From contig JAPFBE010000032.1 in the NCBI GenBank assembly GCA_034336665.1, positions 4,154,001-4,218,000 on the forward strand: a DNA stretch of 64,000 nucleotides, given 5' to 3'. The notes beneath the pieces were generated by a model that worked only from the letters and a program-made list of their open reading frames with translations, did not search any database and had not been told where the DNA came from. This stretch comes from Luscinia megarhynchos. Taxonomy: Eukaryota > Chordata > Aves > Passeriformes > Turdidae. Below, one piece after another: positions 20,609 through 52,059 of this stretch (positions are counted from its first letter, which is position 1; the number at the start of each line of letters is the position of its first letter). The translations under genes were made by a program, and so were the position numbers.

Positions 20609-21318
20609 CTATACTATAAAAACCACAAATTTAAAACCCATCACCATGTGAAAGCACACACTTCTATTTAACTGCACACCCATGATTTTAATTTCATCAC
20701 TCAAATTTAGAAGCCTTCTCCAAGGCCTCAGGTCAAAAGCAGTGTTCTCCAGGGGGTCAGTGCCTGAAATCACAGAAAGCTCAAAAACCCCAGGTTTCTG
20801 GGATCCAACACTATCTTGTTTTGGCTTCCTTGTTCTGCAACAGCAGTGCCACCAGCTGGCAAGAGCTGAGATTTCATCATAAAGATCAGAAACAAAATAT
20901 ACCCAAGAAGGGAGGTGATGACATCCAAGCAAACCTGCAGCAGTTGGGCTGGGAGTTGGAGGCAGGCAGCAGATTGAATGTTGAAAGGGATAATGTGTAC
21001 TGCCACTGCATTTGTAGTGTACAGGAAAAGAAGCTGTTGATAGCAGCAACATAGACACACTGTAGGCTCCAGGCCAAGGAGTACAATGGATCTTGGTTCC
21101 ACAGCCAGAATTAACAATGGCCACACACATACATGCCAAGCAGGGCCAGTGAGAAAACGCTGAGGGAATCTGGACTGTTCAGTATAAGAAGTGAAGACCA
21201 TTGCCATGAAACACTTAAAAATCCCTTTCAACAAAAACAGATGAGCTGCCCCACAAACTGCTTCATCTACACAGTGAATAGGAAAGCAAGAGAACCTGCA
21301 AAACAGGGGACGGGACAA
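20609..21318 (-). other. Hydrophobic overlapping minus-strand frames, unidentified
   Basis: Two long overlapping minus-strand frames (182 aa at 20770-21318 and 176 aa at 20609-21139) occur in a region otherwise poor in frames. The first is strongly hydrophobic with cysteine clusters (CLCCCYQQLLFLYTTNAV). Sequence to the left (about 20330-20650) looks like worn avian LTR sequence on the minus strand. This may be the 3' end of an old ERV or a degraded multi-span protein. I cannot name it. Confidence 0.25.
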
Positions 21319-22289
21319 TATAAATGAATGCTAGAATCAGCTGCTGAGGAAAGATTTGGACTCTTTACTGCTGAGATTTAACCTAGACACACATCTAGGA
21401 GGAGCTTGAGGAGTACTGACTGTCTTGATACTTCTTGAGGTCCTCAGCCATTTCCAATCCTTTTTGGTCCCACAAGTCAGCTGATAGGCTGAATGCTTTC
21501 ATCTGCTGTACTTGAGGGATCATCCAATGCAGCTGGAGAGTTAGTAACCCTGATTGCCAGGGCCTTTTCTATAGCTTAAACTGTCCCTTCACCCTCTTCT
21601 CACTTTCTTATGAGGTATAGGGGTATAAACAAAAGCATCAGCCTGACAGGGGACCTGTTCTGTGTTAAAGAGAAGCAGTAGCAAGAATAACCCTCTAGGA
21701 ACAGAGTACAGCTAAAGCAGTTCAGATACAGCTTCTATACTGAGGGGTTTGCACAAGCTCATCCAAATCCATGGCTGTGACAGGATGCAAGCCAGGAACC
21801 ACTACTACCAATGCCTTCTAGCTTCATCCCACCACACATCTAACCCATCATCTCCTGCCTGTCTCCAGGGCTATGAATGCTTCTTTTTTTGCATCTCTCA
21901 GTTTTGGTATAAGGCTCAGTAGCATGACAGGATAATATTCGCATGCCTTTTAGACTCTCCTCTGTAAGGCCTACTACAATACTACAGAGAGCAGATATAG
22001 CAAATCTGGACACATGGTCTCCCATAGCTTGCATACAAAGCTGCAGTTTGTCCATGACCATCGAAATTAGCACCACAGGATGAAGTCAAGTGTTGTGGTT
22101 TGTAAAAGTTTTCTGAAAATTTTTGCCTGCCGAGACCTGGGCAGTCTCCCTTGTACTTGACAATGACCAATCACTGTCAGATTTTTTAAAATTAACACAT
22201 TGTTACACTAATAAGAAAGTTTATGCGTCTTTGTAAAATACACATGTAAAGACAAAAACCCCAGGAAACTGCTCTTTCCCTTCCGGCTT

Positions 22290-22840
22290 CTCAGAAGGTA
22301 ACACCGGCCCGGGCCATGCAAAAGTGGGCGGGCTCTGACGCAGGACTCGAGAAACTGCTGGGCCCTGTTTCTAGCCAAGGGCCCCGATAGCCAGGGGGAG
22401 GAAAAGCCTGTTGCTAAGATCCTAGCTCCCCTCCCCCTCCCTCCGGCTCGGCAGAACCCTGCCCAGCCGCCGGCTCGGAGCGGCTGCGGGGTAGCCAGGC
22501 CCGCCCCACCGCCCACGCGGCCTGGGGTGCAGTGATAATCTGGACCTCCTCCTGGCTCCAGGCTAGCTCAGTACCAGGAGAAAGCCCTGAGTCCTGCAAG
22601 AACGAAATAAAAGATCCAAAAGAGGCTCCCTTTCCCGGGGTATTCGAAGTTTTATTCTTCAAGGTTTCCAAGGGAAAAGAGAGGCCCAGCACCGAGGGAC
22701 CGGGCTTTTTCAAACCCTGTGTTAGGGGCGGAGGGAACCCAGACCTCAGCCAATCAGGTCTGGTTGGAGGGAAAGGGGAGGGGGAAGGATTAAACTACGA
22801 GACAGGCTATAGGGGGTACAGGGAAAAACCATCTTCAATG
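22290..22840. promoter_or_regulatory. GC- and CpG-rich block, LTR or CpG-island promoter
   Basis: Base composition changes sharply from AT-rich surroundings to GC-rich DNA with several CG dinucleotides, GC boxes (GGGCGG) and an inverted CCAAT (CAGCCAATCAGG at 22748). On the minus strand AATAAA occurs in GAAGAATAAAACTTCG near 22655, as in an LTR R region. Either reading is possible. In mammals the UBAP2 gene starts near the 3' side of DCAF12, so a gene promoter should be considered; this is inference. Confidence 0.35.
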
Positions 22841-22869
22841 CAACATAAACCACATTAGTGAAATACAAC

Positions 22870-25035
22870 ACTGGGGGAGAGACAGCTGGGCCCCATTCTG
22901 GCAAGGCCCTCCTCCCACTTGCCTGCTAGGCAGGGTAGAGAGAAGACCCCCCCAGCCCGCGGCTGGAATTGAATGCGGCAAACACCAGAAAACCCATCAC
23001 CACTTTCTGTCTGGGTCCTACAATCCTCGCCCAGCCTCAGCGCGACCTTGAAAGACTCTTTATCGAAAATAGCTCCGGCTGCCCTACCTCGAAAAGATCA
23101 TAAAACCCTCTGCTGCCCAGATAAAGTATTAACTCTTTCAATGCCCAAAATAAGACTTTGCAAGTACTTTGTTCTCTCTCCTGAGTAAAAGAAAATTATC
23201 AAGATAGTGATACGCACAGAAACAGCATAAAAACACCAGTCAGACAAAAAAAAAGTCAAGTCCCAGATGAGAAAAGAAAGAAAGTACTGAACTGAAATTC
23301 CTTTTTTTTTAAGCTATGAAAAAGATATTCTTGTTTCCCTATAACACATAAAAGTATTATGAAGTGGATATGACTGTTCTAACTGTAAATATAAGCAAAA
23401 GCATTAGTGTTTACAGTAAGCAAATGTTATAATTGCTGCAATCCCCTAAGTGTAGTGAGAAAATCCCTGCTGTTCCCGAGGGAAAAAGAAAAAAATCCCT
23501 CTGTTTTCAAAGATGAAGTGAACTTTTGTTTAAACTGTTATAATCCTTAAAGAGTGCCTCATAAGTTGATATGGTCCTCAATAATAGCTATGAAAAAAAC
23601 TGCTAGTTGAAGAAAAGGATTTTTAAATAGTAATCAAAATTCCATTCTCCTGGTCGGCTGATCACTGTGACATCAAAGCCACTAGAAAACTGTTTCTTGT
23701 GGAGAAATCTCCATAGACAAAAGAAGAAAGTCTCCTCTTCCAAGTAAATTAGTAAAAGACTATTTTAGAAATAGTAAACTGACTAAGTTGTTTTCTGCAC
23801 ATTTTCAGTGTGAAAGAAAGAAGTGTGTAAAGGGAAGAAAAGTAGTTTAAAGTTCTATTGAGTTTTTCTTATAGCTTCTAGTAATAAAGTTTCTCTTTGT
23901 AACATTTAAAGTTAAGCCTGTATTGCCTTCCTTGTAATCCTATCTCACAGCAAGAAAATTTCAAATTAATAAACCAAAACCACTACATTAATTAATGTTT
24001 CTGCCCGGTTTCAAACTGAAACCAAAACAAGTGTGCAGAAGATGGGATTGCAGGAGCTGCTTTTAGGCACGACTTTAACCTTCAACATAAAGCTTCAGTG
24101 TTTTAAGGACATTCCTCCTCTCCAAAAAATAACCTTCCCAATTCTAGGCAGGCAAGAGGAAGCAGGGAAATAGGACACCTGGACAGAGGCCTCACTCTCA
24201 TATGCAATGAAAATATGGTGAAAGATCTAGTGCTATAGCTGCACTTTCAGTACATAAGGTCTCCCTAAAACCCTTACTCCTAGACCTAACTGTCCACCTA
24301 TAGGTATCTGTGCTGTACAATATTTCTTAGAAAAAGAACATGGATAAAAGGAAACTCTTGCCTCAGAACAAATTAGGTACCAGAACAAGAGAACAGGAAG
24401 GAGATGCTTTGAAGAGTGTAACAGTCTGACATTAGATACATTTACTATAGAAGCAAGGAGTGTTACTGCAGCTATACAGAGAACAGGACTGTTATTTAAG
24501 CTATGGAAAACAGGAATAAGTTGAGAACGTGCCCTTGGGATATCAATCCACTCACTGGTGAAGGAAAAACAACAGTTTACTTTGTTTCCTTTGAATCAGT
24601 CGTGTCCATGCAGAAGCTGGACTGTTACAAGGAGAAACCCAACTGCCCTGGATTTACTTGCAGTGGGATAATTACAAAATAAAGGAAACCATCAGCCAAG
24701 CCAACACACTGTACAAATACATTTTATTTAGAGATACACATAATAAGATGCATAAATACTTTTTGTTCACTAATTTTCAGATCACACAACCTCAAGTAGT
24801 AGGAAAAACCAAACTGCAGTTAATTACAATTATCTATGTAATAGGGCAGTAGTAAAAGACCTATATGCCAGACTACAGCATGTTTAACGATACTCAGATG
24901 AAAATGTACAGATCTAGGTATTTCAAAAGCACATGGGGCATTGCCATATACATTAACATGGTTTTTCAAAGAGCAACATCTTTCTGGTATGTGAACACAG
25001 TAACTTGGTTAATGCAAGATGGAAAATTAGGCTCT
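22870..25035. other. Unassigned, AT-rich; possible LTR tail at 23880-23960
   Basis: The stretch TAGTAATAAAGTTTCTC...TTAAGCCTG near 23880-23930 resembles the 3' end of the LTR-like repeat at 59045-60000. Nothing else recognised. Confidence 0.35.
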
Positions 25036-25996
25036 TAATAGATACATAGAATCATAGAATGTTATGGGGTTGGAATGGACCTTAAAAATCATCTTGTCCC
25101 AATCCCCCTGCCATAGGCAGGGATACCTCCCACTAGACCAGATTGCTTAATGACTTATCCAACCTGGCTTTGAACATTGCCAGGGTTGGGGCATCCACAA
25201 CCTCCCTGGGCCACCTGTTCCAGTATCTCACTACCCTCACAGTAAAAAATTTCTTCCTAATATCTAACCTAAATTTCCTAATTTCTTTTAATTTGTACCC
25301 ATTACTACTTGTCCTCTCACTGAAGTTCCTGACGAGGAGTCCCTCTCAATCTTCCCTGTAGCCCCTTCAGATACCGGAAGGTTGCTATGAGATCTCCATG
25401 CAATCTTCTCCAGGCTGAACAGCCCCAACTTTCTCAGCCTGTCTTGGTAGGGGAGGTGCTCCAGTCCTCTTATCAATTTTGTGGCCCTCCTCTGGACTTT
25501 CTCCAACAGTTCCATGTCCTTTTTATGTTGGGGACCCCAGAACTGGACAGTGCTCCAGGTGGAGTCTCACGAGAGCAAAGCAGAGGAGGAGAATCCCCTC
25601 CCTTGACTTGCTGGCCACGCTCCTTTTGATGCAGCCCAGGATTCTGTTGGTTTCTGGGCTGCGAGCTCACACTGTTGGCTCATGGTGAGTTTTTCATCAA
25701 CCATCATCCTCAAGTCTTTCTCCCAGGGCTGCTCTCAATTACTTCTCCACCCAACCTGTCGGTGTGTTTGGGATTGACATGACCCAGTAGTAGGACTTTG
25801 CACTTTGCTTTCTTGAACTTCATGAGGTTCACACAGACCCACCTCTCAAGTGTGTCAAGATTCCTGTGGATGGCATCTCTTCCCTCCAGCATGTTGACTG
25901 CACCACACAGCTCAGTGTCATCAGTAAATTTGCTGAGGGTGCCCTCAATCCCACTGTCCATGTTGTGTCCATATCCACATTTCCCGATCAAATTAA
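25036..25996 (-). mobile_element. CR1 LINE, 5'-truncated, minus strand
   Basis: The plus strand starts with AGAATCATAGAATG, the complement of the CR1 3' terminal repeat. Minus-strand frames encode the end of the CR1 reverse transcriptase protein ([20 protein letters not shown], 25515-25430; further upstream GTLSKFTDDTELCGAV at 25950-25900). CR1 is the main LINE of birds. Several stops and shifts show an old, dead copy. Confidence 0.93.
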
Positions 25997-28900
25997 CAAT
26001 TTTCCTTCACATGGCAAATTAAGAGTTATTTGTGACTGACGTGGAAAGCAAGCTGTAAAAATCATTGTTACACTGTCCATGTGGTCAAGCAACACACAGA
26101 TGACCTAAAATGATCAGTTCTTCAGAAGAGTCCAGAGAAGTTAATTGCATTTAGTAAACTGGCAGAAGAACTGCAATCCAAGATCTTGCACCCACAGAGT
26201 TCTTCCACATAAGAAATTTAAATTCTCAAATTTCAAGAACCCTATGTTCCACCTGCAAGCACACAACCAGATCATGCACTGCTGAGTTTACTTTTGAATT
26301 CCCATCTAAATGGAGGGAAAGGTAGGAAGTGGTGCTGCTCTGAGAGCATAACTGCACTGATTTTAAGTTGTATTTAAAACACATGAAACCTGGACTCTTC
26401 TCTCCAGTGTCTCTCTCAAACCTAGGAAATTCAGCAAGTTCCACTGCTCAATGCAACCCCTGTTTTGGTTTTAAATAGGGATAGTGCTGACCAGTGCTTG
26501 GTAAAGACCAGCAAGGACTGTTGTGGAACTCCCAAGGCTACCATTGCTCAAACACTCCATTACCAGCTCATCTCTGAGCATAGCCAGCATTTAGCATTAC
26601 TGCTGGCCAAAGCTCATAACTTTTGCCTTTTAAGCACAGAGTTTAGCTCATAGACCTACAATAGCACAGTTTTTTCATAATCCATGAAATATGCAAAAGA
26701 CAAAAAGGTCTGTGGAGAAAGCCTTTAAATGGGACCAAGTCAGCAAAAAGTTACCAATGCACCCTCAATTTTGCCTTCAATTTAGTTATAACACTGAGTA
26801 GCGGCCAAAGATGCCAGTTCTCTAGTTGACTAAAGCACCATTGATCAGATTAAAAAACTGGGTGCAGATGCAGGGCACATCCACTTCCTGATCTGCTGAT
26901 ATCCACTGTATAATATGGATGCAAGAGAATTTCAGCTTCTATAGAGTATGCAAGAGTGGAGTCTCCCCTTCCAAGGTAGGCAGCCAGCCATTGAAGTTTA
27001 TGGTAAAAGCACAGTGGGCTACAGGTTTTCTTTTTTATTATGACTCAATATTTTTCAGACTAGGCAAGCAGCTTTGAAATTACTGTTAATGGTGAACTAA
27101 GAAGAAATGGGAGGAGAGGAAAGTGCTAAAGATTAGAAAACAAAGTTAAACCAATTTATTCTACTCTGAAAAGGGACTGTGGTAAAACCAGGACCTTACT
27201 GAATTTGAAGAAACTCCAAAGTTAGCAAGAACTAAAAAGAGAACTCCAGATTAAGTCTGCACTGGGGTACAGGGAAAACAAATGCCGTTAGCACAGGAAA
27301 TACACATACATTAGAGTTCTGTGACCATTTATTAATGTCAGTACACTGATGACTAATGATGCTGATTCTAAATACAAAGGTAGTTTCATGGATCAAGAGT
27401 GCAGTAATGTACTTCAGTTAATTATGAATATGCATGTCCATTGAAGGCCACAGTAAGTGAAGTGTTCCTGTTTCTATGCTCTTATGAACGAATTACCCTT
27501 ACAGCTGGGAAGGGACATTCTGTATCAGTCACACTGTCCTCTATCTGCATAAGAGACAGAAACTTAGCCCAAACTCTAGATGTCAGTTTAAGAACAAAGA
27601 TATCCTTTGCCAATTTAGAAAACAAAGCCAAATGTGCAATATCTTTGTATGAAAAATAAAAACTAAAAAAAAAAAAACCAACTCCTGCTTTTCGGAGAGA
27701 AGAAACAATTTACAAGGTAACTGAACAGAGCCCCATGTGCAGAGACTGGTTTCACATATCTGCAATTCCCCACTGTTCCATTTGCAAGTTGCATCAATAA
27801 TTTTGAACAGTTTTGCCTGACAGTTAAAAATGTGCACTGTAATATTTGAAGAGAGTTGTTACTATTTCACTTCACAGCTTCTGTGATAGTTCAGGATCCA
27901 GTGCTATTTCTGACACAGCTCATAAAAGAAACAGCAAGTTGAGAAAAGCTCTGTTAGATGGGTGGATTTGCAGGAGTTGTTAACAAACATCAGACCCTGG
28001 ATTCAGAACAAAAGCCAACAAGTATCAGCAAGCCGTGATTTTTTATTTTTTTTTTCAAGGCTTTGGATCTTATTTATTATATTTGGGAAAAAACATTAAA
28101 AATAGTTCACTGTAAGACATCATACCTTCAGGCAAGAAGTTGTGACCACTGCACTTTTTAAAACATCTTGTGTAGCCTGTGCATCATATACATCATAGGC
28201 AATGGGGAAGATCCAGTATTTGTGTACACATTGACATACAAGCAAGCACTGATAAATGCCACAGGTAAGACTGATAACAAAAACACCCAAACAACAGTGT
28301 ATTGATTTGTGTCAACACCACAGCCTAACACAAATGGAAGAAGCCACAAGTAACAGTACAAACTTGTTGCAATTTCAACACATACATCTTAGAAAAAGAC
28401 AGTGCATATACTCAACCCTAAGACAGTGATGACTTTGAGATAACTTTACAAAGATCAAGGTACCAGAAGAGGAAGGCACATTAACCTCTGGTTAGACAGT
28501 TTTGGCATTATTTGGATGAGTCATAGTGATTTATATACCCTGAGACTGGGAGGCCTTGAAAAGGAAAGGAGACCAGGGGAATGGGCAAATAAAAAGTACA
28601 AGTTTAATGAGATTTTAAGATTCAGCACCTGAATTTTCCCTTTTAATAAGGGAATCTAGAAAAGCAGTTCCTAAGAAAATAACATATTGACTCCTACATT
28701 TTTGTTCTGAGGTCAATGAATCAATTTCTAGGACTACAAAGACCTCACACTATGTTGAAAGGATTTTATACAGCCTCTCAGTTTCAGTCCAATGACCAGA
28801 ACTTGTATACAATCAAGTATTTTACTTGGTGTTTTTTTAGGTACAGAAATGGTCAGGCAGACCAGATTTTCTTAACTCTGCCAACCCTGGCACTCAATTT

Positions 28901-31900
28901 TAGATCTGTCTGCACTTTCTTAGATCACAACACTCCCAGCAGGATACTAGAGGGAAAGGCCATTAGAAAACAGCACTTAATTTTAATTGGGAAGATTCCT
29001 TTCTGTCAAGACCATTCTTCTAATTTGCTAAGTACCAAAAATACCACATTAAGAAACCCAGCATCACAAGAAAAAATATATTTCCCAATTGAAATCCTTG
29101 AAAATTCACATGAAGAAACAAGAATGACAGGGATATCTACTTGATATCTCTGAAAATGTTTCTGATTAAGTCCTTTCACAAGTACCTCCTGAGCAATGAA
29201 TAAGTATCTCCTCCATATTTTTAAATTCCTCAGGAGTTCTGAGAGCAATACCAAACACTGTTGTACTTTCACCATTTTTCTTGTGCCCCTTGCCCATCCT
29301 CAACATGCACCAAAGTGCCCACTTACTGAAGCAAGGGAGAGCATAAACAGGAGATTCCTTCAGACAAGATATGACTATATTCTCCCTTCCATTCTCCCTT
29401 GTCTGCAACATGGACAAATTCCTGGTATCTGTGCTTCAGAGACTAAGTTACTGAAGGTACTGCAACACTCAGAAATACATGTTAAGTTGAGGTTCTGGCT
29501 GAGGGGTGGCCAGCAAGGCACACAGCGATTTTCACTTGGCTTTAAGCTAGAGAGCATATGCCTGGTTAGCATGAGAGTCCAGGACTCAGCATGGGCTGGC
29601 CAGAGGATCAGCTCCACCTGCATCACACATAGCTCTGCAACAGTGTTCCTAGGAACAAGCTCTACCTCAGTTCAGTAATTTAGTCATAACAGCAATTGCA
29701 ATAGAAGCTAAGAACCTCTCAGACACCTTGGAAAAGTGGGTTTATGGAAAATGAGGTTATCAGACAACCACAAATAGACCTCAGATCTCCCACCTGGCTG
29801 CTGAAAGATGCTGCTGCTTTGCCAAGATGCAGTGACAGACCATCTGTTCTTGGTTTCTTGCAAGCAAAGAAAATAGGTGATCTCCATCAAAGTCTGCTTT
29901 ATTTCACATCTGCACCAGGTGAGGGATATTAATTCACAAGGTTGGTAAGTGCTTCTCATCTGAGGGGCAGAAATTAAGACACCAAACCACCACTTGACAT
30001 AGCTGGATCATAACTTTAATCTGTTAACTCTGCAGCTGTAAGGTATATACAAAGCAAGTGCTCAGGTGAAGGAAGAGGATGAAATTCTGGAGAAGAATAA
30101 CTGAACATAAGTATCTTAAGGATTAAGATACAAAAAGCAGTCAAAGACTTAAAATAGAGGCAGCAAATATATCCCCATAATGCAGTTCAGGAGTCCCCCT
30201 CATGAAGGAAGTCACAAGTCCCCCACAATGTGTATGTAACCTTTGTGGACAAACTGAGTCCAGTAAGATCACTAGGTACTCTTGCTATGATCTTAAAAAT
30301 GGATCTATGTAGAAAATGAACAACTGAGACTAGGAACAAACACCTATTAACTGTTCTTTGGCAATTTATTCACCTTAGACTAACATCAGCAGCACAGATG
30401 AGGGGAACCAAACAAATGGGCTCACTTTATCACAATCCCAGAAAGCGCCCAAGGAGAGCATTACCAATTCTCCCTACCAGGCTTGACTGTACGAGGGAGA
30501 AAACTGAAGGAATTATCAGAAACAAGGTGAAGAGAGTGAGCACCACCCTCATTTCTCTGCTCAAGCCAACATTGCAAAGTAGCTTCTGCTTCCTTAGGAA
30601 AGTCTATCACATAACACCCAATTGTTACTGAGACATTGCTACCCAGTAGAATCTATGATTCTATTCTTCACCTCATTCCTGGTAATTCCTCCAGGTTTCT
30701 CCCTTGTACATTCAAGTCAGCTAGGAAGAATTGTATTACTAAACTCATAGTTAAATCATTTGGTTTGATTACCTGTGATTATGAATACTAAAAATGCAAT
30801 ACCCAAAGATACCCAAATTAACATGGTAGTCTACTGAAAAGAGCTGAGTGATAAAATTAACTAGTTCCTACACTCACTGGCAGCACGGAAGATCCCACAT
30901 GACTGAAAATTAACAGCAAGAAGAAAAGTTGAAAGGTCTCGTATAATTAAAGTTCTTTTCCTTGCTTCAAGTGCCTAATGTGAGATAAACTAGAGTCTGT
31001 TCCTCCCCAGAAATAGACTGCTACTGTGTAATCCTCCCATTAGTGAACTACCTCCCATTAGGGCAATTACCCAGTTCTCTGGTCTGAGCCAGCCTCAAAG
31101 GTCTACCCAATTTTAAAAAAAAGTAAATTAAAGATCTCAAGCATGGCTTGACAAAATGCCAGCAAGCCCATTTCTGCTTAACAGAGGTCACTTCAGCAAG
31201 TACAATACTGCTACAGTAAAAAACTGGGATGATTTGGAGTGGAGGAGGCAACCCCAAACAGACCATTCAGATGGGCAGGAAAGAGCAAGGGAGGGAATTG
31301 TTAAGAAACATTCAAAAAGACAGCCTGAAAATGCAAATGCCACTGGGTCTCAGCAGAGCACAGCGAGACACAGTGAGCACAACTCAGTCACAAGACTGAA
31401 TTTCAAGTATCAGGGGTATATCTGCTATTTGAACACTGAGGTGCACTCAACTTGCCTCCGTGAAGAGATGAGAGATACCCTGCTGTACAGTCATTTCTGC
31501 ACTTCAATGGAAAACCACTGCTTGTCTCACCATGATCCTGGATTTCCACTGATTTCTAAACCAGTAGGGCAATAAAATCAATTCAAGTAAGAAAACCTGT
31601 ATTTTTATCTCATTTCTCCTATGACTTATATTTGGACAGTTGGCATATCACCACCTTTCTCTGCCTCTTTTTCTAACCTTGACTGGACCAAAAGTGACAT
31701 ATGACCAACAACAAAATATTCTGAAACTTAACATCTATAATGCTATATTGCTACAAGCATTTAAAACCACTCAAACAGGCTAGAAATTAAGTTCTCTCTG
31801 GCCCAATTTGTGTTCTTGCAGCACTGTATCTAGTTTGCTCCCAGTTTTTTGGGGGGCTTTTCATACAGCAACAAGGATGGCTCCCTCCCCATAAGAAGTT

Positions 31901-33560
31901 ATCTTTGCAAGAAAGAACCATTCAAGCAGAATTCACGGAAGCATATGAAACTCAAGAAATTTTACATCATTGCCCAGATTCTTCTGAGAATTGTACAAAG
32001 CTTCCTATGCAGAAAAAAGGTGAGGAAAAGGGCACTCACACTACCAGGTTTTAGGACCATACACTGAGGTATTTGTGGAGATCAGTTGGCAGAGAGGGAC
32101 ACTTTCCAGGGGTGCCAAGGTGACCTCTTCAATAACCTAGAGATTGCTGACTCTGCAGAAAGATCAGCCTCCATGTTTAGAGGCTAAAGCTTAGTCCATA
32201 AAAATACCCTTTTTGCCCCCTCACCCAGACCTGGAATATGCTTCAAATTTATAGATCAACATCAGGGCTAGGGTTTCCAGATGAGTAGTTTTCCTTTGGC
32301 ACTGGTGACACTAAGCGCCTAACTAGTTGTTTCAGCAGAATTAGAGGACACCCAGAGTCAAGTGTCTAGTTTCTTTAGAGGAAAGGGAAAAAAAAGGCAC
32401 CTCAAACCAAGCCAAACAGAATAACTAACCAGAAATTGTTCCCTGTGACTGTGATCTTACATGGTAGCTGGGGGAATAATCCTAGAAATACACATCCTGC
32501 CATACTTCACTAAGATTTGTTTTTCTCTGTATACTTCCACTGTTCAAAACCCCTAAAATAACCAAAGCAGTAAGTTGCCATCACAGAACAACACAGGCAC
32601 CATTACATGTTTAAAAAACAATGAACTACTCTAAATAAAATATGAGAGTTACTCCATAGTTTATAATTTCACCATGAACTGATTCAGTTTAAGCATCCAA
32701 CCCACAAGGGAAGTAGAGTTATGAAACACCACAAAATGATCTGTATGTGAAGTACCCATGTCAGTGCTTAGTGTGAGTAAATTATTCTTCTGAGACAGGT
32801 GCATGTCAGGAGACCTCTTAACAGGATTTTTCACCAGGATGGGAGGGAACTGCATTCCTTGCAGGATTTTCATTCAAGTGCCCACTACCAACCAGAACTT
32901 AAGCCCAAGTCTCACTGCTTGGCATTCCTGATGAAGATTTAGAGTACAAAGATGAGAGGGACCAAAAAGACACGTGGACTAGCTCTAGGCAATCTCGCAG
33001 GAACTGTATATGGGACTAGAGCTACTCTACAGCAGTGGCTGTCATCTCCAGCAGACACAGAAGAACAGAGCATGTCCCAGCTTTGTCATTCTCAGCTTCA
33101 GCCAACTACCCATTTAGCACCAAAGCAGTGAGATATGGGCACACTCTGCTCCCCGGTAACAAGGGCATGGGAAAGGCATTCATCGCAGCAGAGGACAGAG
33201 GTGGCACTAACAAGTCAAGCTTGGTGCCTGCCAAAAGGCTAGAGGAGCACCATTGAGTCCTGCATTTTAGGGAGTATTAGGTAAGACCATCACACTGGAA
33301 TGTACATGCTTCACGGCTGGACCTGAAGGGCATTGGACCTATTCTCCCCACCCAGTCCCACACAAAGTTTGTGGGAGTTTGATTGCAGAAGGCAGCAGGG
33401 GATTCGAGGAAAACCTGAGACTCTCCTACAGCAAGCAAGATGACAACAGATGCTGCTAGTTCAATGTGAGCAAACAGCAAGTTATCTTGCTACATGAAAA
33501 GCCTCCAGCTTGCATTAGACAAGTCCAAGATGCACTCTTTAACCTCAAAGAAAAAAAACC
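25997..33560. other. No gene recognised
   Basis: About 7.5 kb of AT-rich DNA downstream of DCAF12. Open frames are short and none shows a motif. A small CR1-like motif (AATCTATGATTCTATTC) is at 30650. Confidence 0.6.
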
Positions 33561-33564
33561 CAAA

Positions 33565-33574
33565 TTTATTTATT
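33565..33574 (-). terminator. Candidate polyadenylation signals for DCAF12
   Basis: The minus strand has overlapping AATAAATAAA about 1.04 kb past the DCAF12 stop. This would give a 3' UTR of about 1 kb. Other sites further left are possible. Confidence 0.35.
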
Positions 33575-34614
33575 CCATTGGCATATTAGAGGAGATGGCC
33601 AACCAGAACAGTTAAAATGGGAAAAGTTTCCACAACCTGGGACAAAAAGAGGTCCTGGGTTTTAGGCAGTTTATGAAGAACTCATGAGCTACCACAGCAG
33701 CATACTAAGGAATCTTGACTCATCTGGAAAATTGATAGATTTAGTTCATTTTGAAGGACAAGAACACTCATGTCCCTAGCCCCCATTTCCTCTCAGCACC
33801 TCTGCAGGCCCTCAGTGTAATGTCATCCTGCAATAGCCACACCACAGAACAGCCTATACAAACTCCAGTTATGCAAGCTGATACCAGGGAGAAGCAGAAA
33901 AGGAACAGTGGATAAATTTTCTTTTGGCACTGCTGAAAACTACAATTCAAATACAAATGCATTTTTAAAAACTCCTGCACTTTGGGCTTGATGGGCAATA
34001 CCCCAGGGGAATCTGTCCCTGGGCTCCAATGAATACATATTAAAATAACCATACTCCTCTATATATAAACAGTGCCATTAGACTTGTACTTTTAAAAAAT
34101 AAGATTAACCCAGATTAGGGCCAGGCTCTACAGATAAGTTACTACTTTATCTCTTACAAATATTTTTAATATTTTTAATATTTTTAATATTTTTAATATT
34201 TTTAAATTACAAGTAGTCCTCACTCCAGGTAATGGAATTGACACAAAATATCTGAAGACACACAGCCCCTAGACTTTCATAGAAAGTCCAGAAGCAACCA
34301 TGCTATAAGAAAGAAATCCTATGTCACAGCAAAGAGGAGGAGGCACATGGCCAAGACAGCCTAAATGTGGGGCAAGAGTCATTTGGAGTAAATACAATAA
34401 AAAAAGGATTTAAAAACCCTTCATATAAAAGATCAAGGAGGTTAAAGCAAAAGTAATGGTTCAAAAAGATGTACAAGACCATTGGAAACCAACAGAAAAT
34501 TCTGCCAAAAAATAACTTGCATTTAAACCAGAAGTCAATGGCATCACACAATTTTGTTTTTAAAATGGTAAAGTGGAAATCTGTGTCAAGATCAGCATTT
34601 ATGAAGAGTTATCA
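33575..34614 (-). other. DCAF12: Probable DCAF12 3' UTR
   Basis: Non-coding sequence in the terminal exon after the stop codon. It includes a decanucleotide tandem repeat at 34147-34206. Confidence 0.4.
34147..34206. repeat. Minisatellite (TTTTTAATAT)n
   Basis: Five near-perfect copies of a 10-bp AT unit. Confidence 0.9.
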
Positions 34615-51879
<17,265 letters not shown>

Positions 51880-52059
51880 TCAAATATCCTCCCTATTTTG
51901 AACCAACATTCTTTTAAATGTAGAATCCACAAATGCTGCAAATAGGGATGAAAAATGCATCCATTCCTTCTTAAAGCAACTAAATTAAATAACTGTGGGT
52001 TTTACTTTAATCACCCATCATCGTTTTGTCTAGGATAACATTAACTTCCTTCTTAGTAG

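Noticed and set aside
30640..30670. A CR1 terminal repeat motif (TCTATGATTCTATTC)
   Set aside because: Too short, with no adjoining CR1 body.
34147..34206. Regularly spaced AT repeats considered as a CRISPR-like array
   Set aside because: Contiguous 10-bp tandem units without spacers, in a vertebrate 3' UTR or flank.
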